Origin: Carex sylvatica
Lineage: Eukaryota; Streptophyta; Magnoliopsida; Poales; Cyperaceae
NCBI GenBank assembly: GCA_964058845.1
Contig: CAXKVR010000310.1
Span: 1 to 23,885, forward strand
DNA: 23,885 bases
Direction: 5' to 3'
The position numbers were made by a program, and so were the translations under genes. The notes beneath the pieces were generated by a model. The model was not told the DNA's origin, searched no databases, and worked only from the letters and a program-made list of their open reading frames with translations. Position 1 is the stretch's first letter; each line of letters begins with the position of its first letter. This document shows, piece after piece, positions 20,834 to 23,885 of the stretch.

Positions 20834-20975
20834 ATGCAATGGATAAATCTCCTGACTATCCAATTTTACCGGGTAATCTAAAAGCCAACTAGTTATGTTT
20901 GTTTTTCTTTGCTTTTTTCTCTATCAATTTCAGTTGCTTAATTTTTTCTTCTTCTTAATATTGCAGAGGGTTTAG
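20834..20975 (+). promoter_or_regulatory. upstream ORF 2 overlapping the main start
   Basis: An ATG at 20834, five bases before the main ATG and in another frame, has a weak context (T at -3, C at +4). After splicing of intron 20873-20966 it runs 15 codons to TAG at 20973-20975. The main ATG has a good context (G at -3, G at +4), so leaky scanning past the first ATG would favour the MEI2-like product. Confidence 0.5.
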
Positions 20976-23840
20976 GTATCCCATTTGTGAAAACAACCCC
21001 TACTCCAATGGCTGTGAGCAATGCATGGAAAATCCCATTCACTTCTCGTTTCGAGTCAACTGATGCCAGCTTCTTCTCCAGTTCCTTACCAGTTCTTCCT
21101 CATGAGAGATGTACTTCAATCAATATTTTTATTTCTAAACTTTCACATTATGATTTCTCATTTTTCCTACTACTTTATGTTCTAAATGCATTTTATCCTA
21201 ATATAATTTCACCATTTCAGTAATTGATTCGGGTCATGGCACACCATCGATAGATGATGGGACCCCTGACATGCAGCATTTGAGAGACGACATGGAGTTA
21301 AAAGAACCAATCGAGGACTTTGCTCTACCAGATGAAGAGGACCTTCTAGCAGGCATACTTGGTGATTTTGACATGCCAGAATCAGCAGAGGAACTGGAGG
21401 AGTATGATGTTTTTGGTAGTGGGGGGATGGAAATGGATTCTGACCCGACTGATTCAATTACCATGGGTTTTGCTAGGACTACTCTTTCCGATGGGCTTAA
21501 ATTGAATGGTGCAGTAGGTCAATTAGGTGGGGTCAGTGGGGCCGTGGCCGGGGAGCATCCCTATGGTGAACATCCTTCTAGAACATTGTTCGTTAGAAAC
21601 ATTAACAGCAATGTGGAGGATTCTGAGCTGAGGGCCATGTTTGAGGCAAGTTTTTGCTTTCATTGATGTGTAAAAACAACAGGTAGAAGAATTCAGAAGT
21701 TTGCACTGCCAATTGCCAATTCAACTGTGGACTTTTAAAATTGGTGGATATGCAATTTTATTTGAAATATGATATTTGTTTGTTTGGTCATGTGAGGCCT
21801 TCACCATGATCGGTTGTCATGTTTTTTTTTTTTTATTATTTTTTAGAACCCTACCTGTTTCTTTCCTACATATCCTTTTGTTTTTGTCCAACTGCGCATA
21901 ATTTACTTCTGAAATTTTCTGTAGATATATGGGGATATCAGGTCTCTATACACTGCAACAAAGCACAGAGGGTTTGTGATGATATCTTACTATGATATTC
22001 GCGATGCACGGCAAGCAATGCGTGGTCTACAAAATAAGCCCCTGCGCAGGAGGAAGCTTGATATTCATTTCTCAATCCCGAAGGTACATTTTTTCAATTG
22101 TCTATTCAATAGATTATTCTGGAACTTTTTGTTATGTTGTGTCGGTTTCTCATGTTACTGAACCTATCAGTTAGCTTGGTTTCAATCATGTTATGACTGC
22201 CATTTGCTTCATGGATTTCACAGGACAACCCATCTGAGAAAGATTTGAACCAGGGAACTTTGGTTATTTTTAATTTAGAACCCTCTGTTTCTAACGAGGA
22301 GCTTCGGCAAATCTTTGGAGCTTATGGTGAAGTAAAGGAGGTCAGCAGTTTTTTTATTATCTTTGCTTACCTCCTCATTGTTTATCTCTGTCCAAGCGAC
22401 TTGTCAAAGTTCATGTGGTTTCTTCTTTGTTAAAGAATTTGAAATAAAGTTACATATTGTCATTGTAGATTAGAGAAACACCGCATAAACGACACCACAA
22501 GTTCATAGAGTTTTACGATGTGAGAGCGGCCGATGCAGCTCTCAGAGGACTGAACAAGAGTGAAATAGCTGGAAAAAGAATCAAGTTGGAGCCAAGTCGA
22601 CCTGGCGGCGCTCGGCGCAAGTATTGTCTTCTTCCACATCCCTTTCTTTTATTCATTATGATTTTTATTACATTATGTTTAGTGTCTGATACTCTGTAAT
22701 CTTACTGTTTTGAACCTTTTTAATTCAGCTTGATGCAACAACTAGGCCATGACTTTGAAGATGAATCGAGACTTTACAGGCAGCATGTTGGTTCCCCTCT
22801 TGGCAACTCTCCTCCAGGTAATAGTTTCCCGAAACCTTTCTCCTTGTTTTGTGAAGTATCATCTTTCCAGATTTTTTTTTTTTTGGTTTGTGCAACATTA
22901 TCTGGCAATTGACTTGTGTTTGCTTTTCAGTTTTGTAAATAACAATACCCACAATCAGCACTTCAATTGTTCAATTAGTTTGATTTTCTTTTTGAATAGG
23001 AACATGGACATTTAGTCCAACAGACAATAGCCTGATTCAGGGTATGAGCAAGTCACCAAGTGGGGGCCGGGTCATCAGTCCAATTGGCAGCAACGGGTTT
23101 TCTGGCTTGTCTTCCCTCCCTGCAACAACATTCATGCCAAGCAACTCAGTGAAAATTTCCCCAATTGGCAAAGACCCAAATCGCACTTCTATGTCCTCTG
23201 ACCATCCTTTCTCCCACTCTTTTCCCGACAACAGTACCAGTGATGCCATGAACTCTCCAGGGACCTTAACTGGACCACAGTTTCTCTGGGGCAGTCCCAA
23301 ACCTTACTCTGAGCACTCACAATCTTCATCATGGCAGTCTCCTCCACCATCGAGACCGTCTTATTTTCCAATTAATACCAGTCATCATGTGCAAGGGGGT
23401 CAAGGGATCTTATATGGGGCCCAGCACAACCACCACCATGTGGGATCTGCTCCACCAGGCATGCCCTTCGAGACCCACATTGGCTTCCTTCCAGAGTCCC
23501 CTGATACATCCTATTTGCCACCAAAATTTGGAAGCATTGGGCCAGGCCGTAACAATGGGATGATGATGAATCTGGGCTCACCATATGATGGCAGCTCTCC
23601 CAAGTTCAGGATAGTGCCGCCGCAACATAGGCTGGGGCCCACATTGTTTGGAAGTTCTCCTTTTGGTGCGCCCATGATGCCTGTTGGTTTGGAGGCTTTG
23701 ATCGACCGAGCCGCCCGTATGAGAAGAATTGAAAGCCCAAGCCAGGTAGAAAGTAGGAAACAGTACCAGCTTGATTTGGAGAAGATTATTAGTGGAGATG
23801 ATCCACGCACCACTCTGATGATTAAAAACATCCCCAACAA
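20839..23840 (+). CDS. AML5-like: MEI2-like RNA-binding protein, 5' part (cut by window edge)
   Basis: This encodes a nuclear-type RNA-binding protein of the plant Mei2-like family, known for roles in meiosis and vegetative growth. Coding exons by splice consensus: 20839-20872, 20967-21110, 21221-21645, 21925-22083, 22224-22340, 22469-22620, 22729-22817 and 23000-23840. Together they give 653 codons plus 2 bases in one frame. Residues 1-60 include the family motif FFSSSLPVLPHE. An acidic segment (DEEDLLAGILGDFD) follows. RRM1 spans about 179-254 (RNP2-like LFVRNI, RNP1-like RGFVMISY) and RRM2 about 265-340 (TLVIFNL, HKFIEFYD). The linker is Ser/Pro/Gly-rich and contains HHHVGSAPPGMPFE. The window cuts the gene at RTTLMIKNIPN, the opening of the third, MEI2-type RRM. 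The start ATG at 20839 has a purine at -3 and G at +4. The residue after RRM1's FE is Ile where relatives, as I recall them, have Gln. The best remembered match is the AML2/AML5-type clade, but the member number is uncertain. Confidence 0.95.
21646..21924 (+). other. GC-AG intron inside RRM1
   Basis: The donor reads GAG|GCAAGT, the consensus of the minor GC-donor class, and the acceptor is tctgtag. Only this junction joins ...AMFE to IYGDIRSLY in frame. Reading through gives a TGA at 21664. The nearest GT (21650) leaves the downstream exon out of frame. Confidence 0.85.
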
Positions 23841-23885
23841 GTACTTCTCTTTTCCTATTTTTTTGTTTTGAGTCCATTAGAAGTC

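Noticed and set aside
21650..21924. Alternative GT donor (gcaa|gtttt) for the RRM1 intron
   Set aside because: Leaves the next exon out of frame with the conserved YGDIR sequence, whereas the GC donor keeps it.
22725..23877. Minus-strand frames under the MEI2-like exons
   Set aside because: Shadows of the real exons; the plus strand has the RRM domains and consistent splicing.

Overview
The window is nuclear DNA from a flowering plant, most likely a eudicot. It is strongly AT-rich, its genes carry many short introns with GT/GC–AG borders, and about 20 kb of transposon-derived DNA precedes one well-preserved gene. The species cannot be named from the sequence.

The confident gene is at the right edge (about 20.0–23.9 kb, plus strand): the 5' part of a MEI2-like (AML/OML family) RNA-binding protein gene. 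I reconstruct a 5' UTR exon, a 5' UTR intron and eight coding exons. All junctions keep one open frame of 653 complete codons plus two bases. The product has a short N-terminal region, an acidic segment, RRM1, RRM2 and a long Ser/Pro/Gly-rich linker. It is cut by the window edge at the start of the third, MEI2-type RRM. One intron, inside RRM1, uses a GC donor. Two small upstream ORFs precede the start codon, one overlapping it.

From 5.7 to 7.4 kb on the minus strand are remnants of a second spliced gene. Two exons encode a PWWP-type segment resembling trithorax-like ATX3/4/5 proteins, followed by an AT-hook-like basic segment and an unassigned exon. A 372-bp foldback MITE with a near-perfect 9-bp target duplication sits in one of its introns, and an LTR-like segment abuts its 3' side. 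It is probably a broken or captured gene.

The rest is repeats. About 4.66–5.35 kb is LINE-like debris with short internal duplications. At 8.73–9.56 kb a segmental duplication has one copy split by a poly(T)-headed retroposon. At 9.73–11.06 kb is a ~208-bp tandem array whose units carry telo-box motifs and an AT-rich palindrome. A MITE lies at 12.80–13.27 kb, a threefold diverged repeat at 13.98–14.96 kb with nearby microsatellites, a large foldback element at 16.14–17.00 kb, an unidentified transcript-like segment at 17.1–17.94 kb, and another MITE-like inverted repeat at 18.77–19.01 kb, about 1 kb upstream of the MEI2-like gene. The left 4.6 kb and the gaps between repeats are AT-rich with no convincing genes. 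No tRNA, rRNA or CRISPR array was seen.
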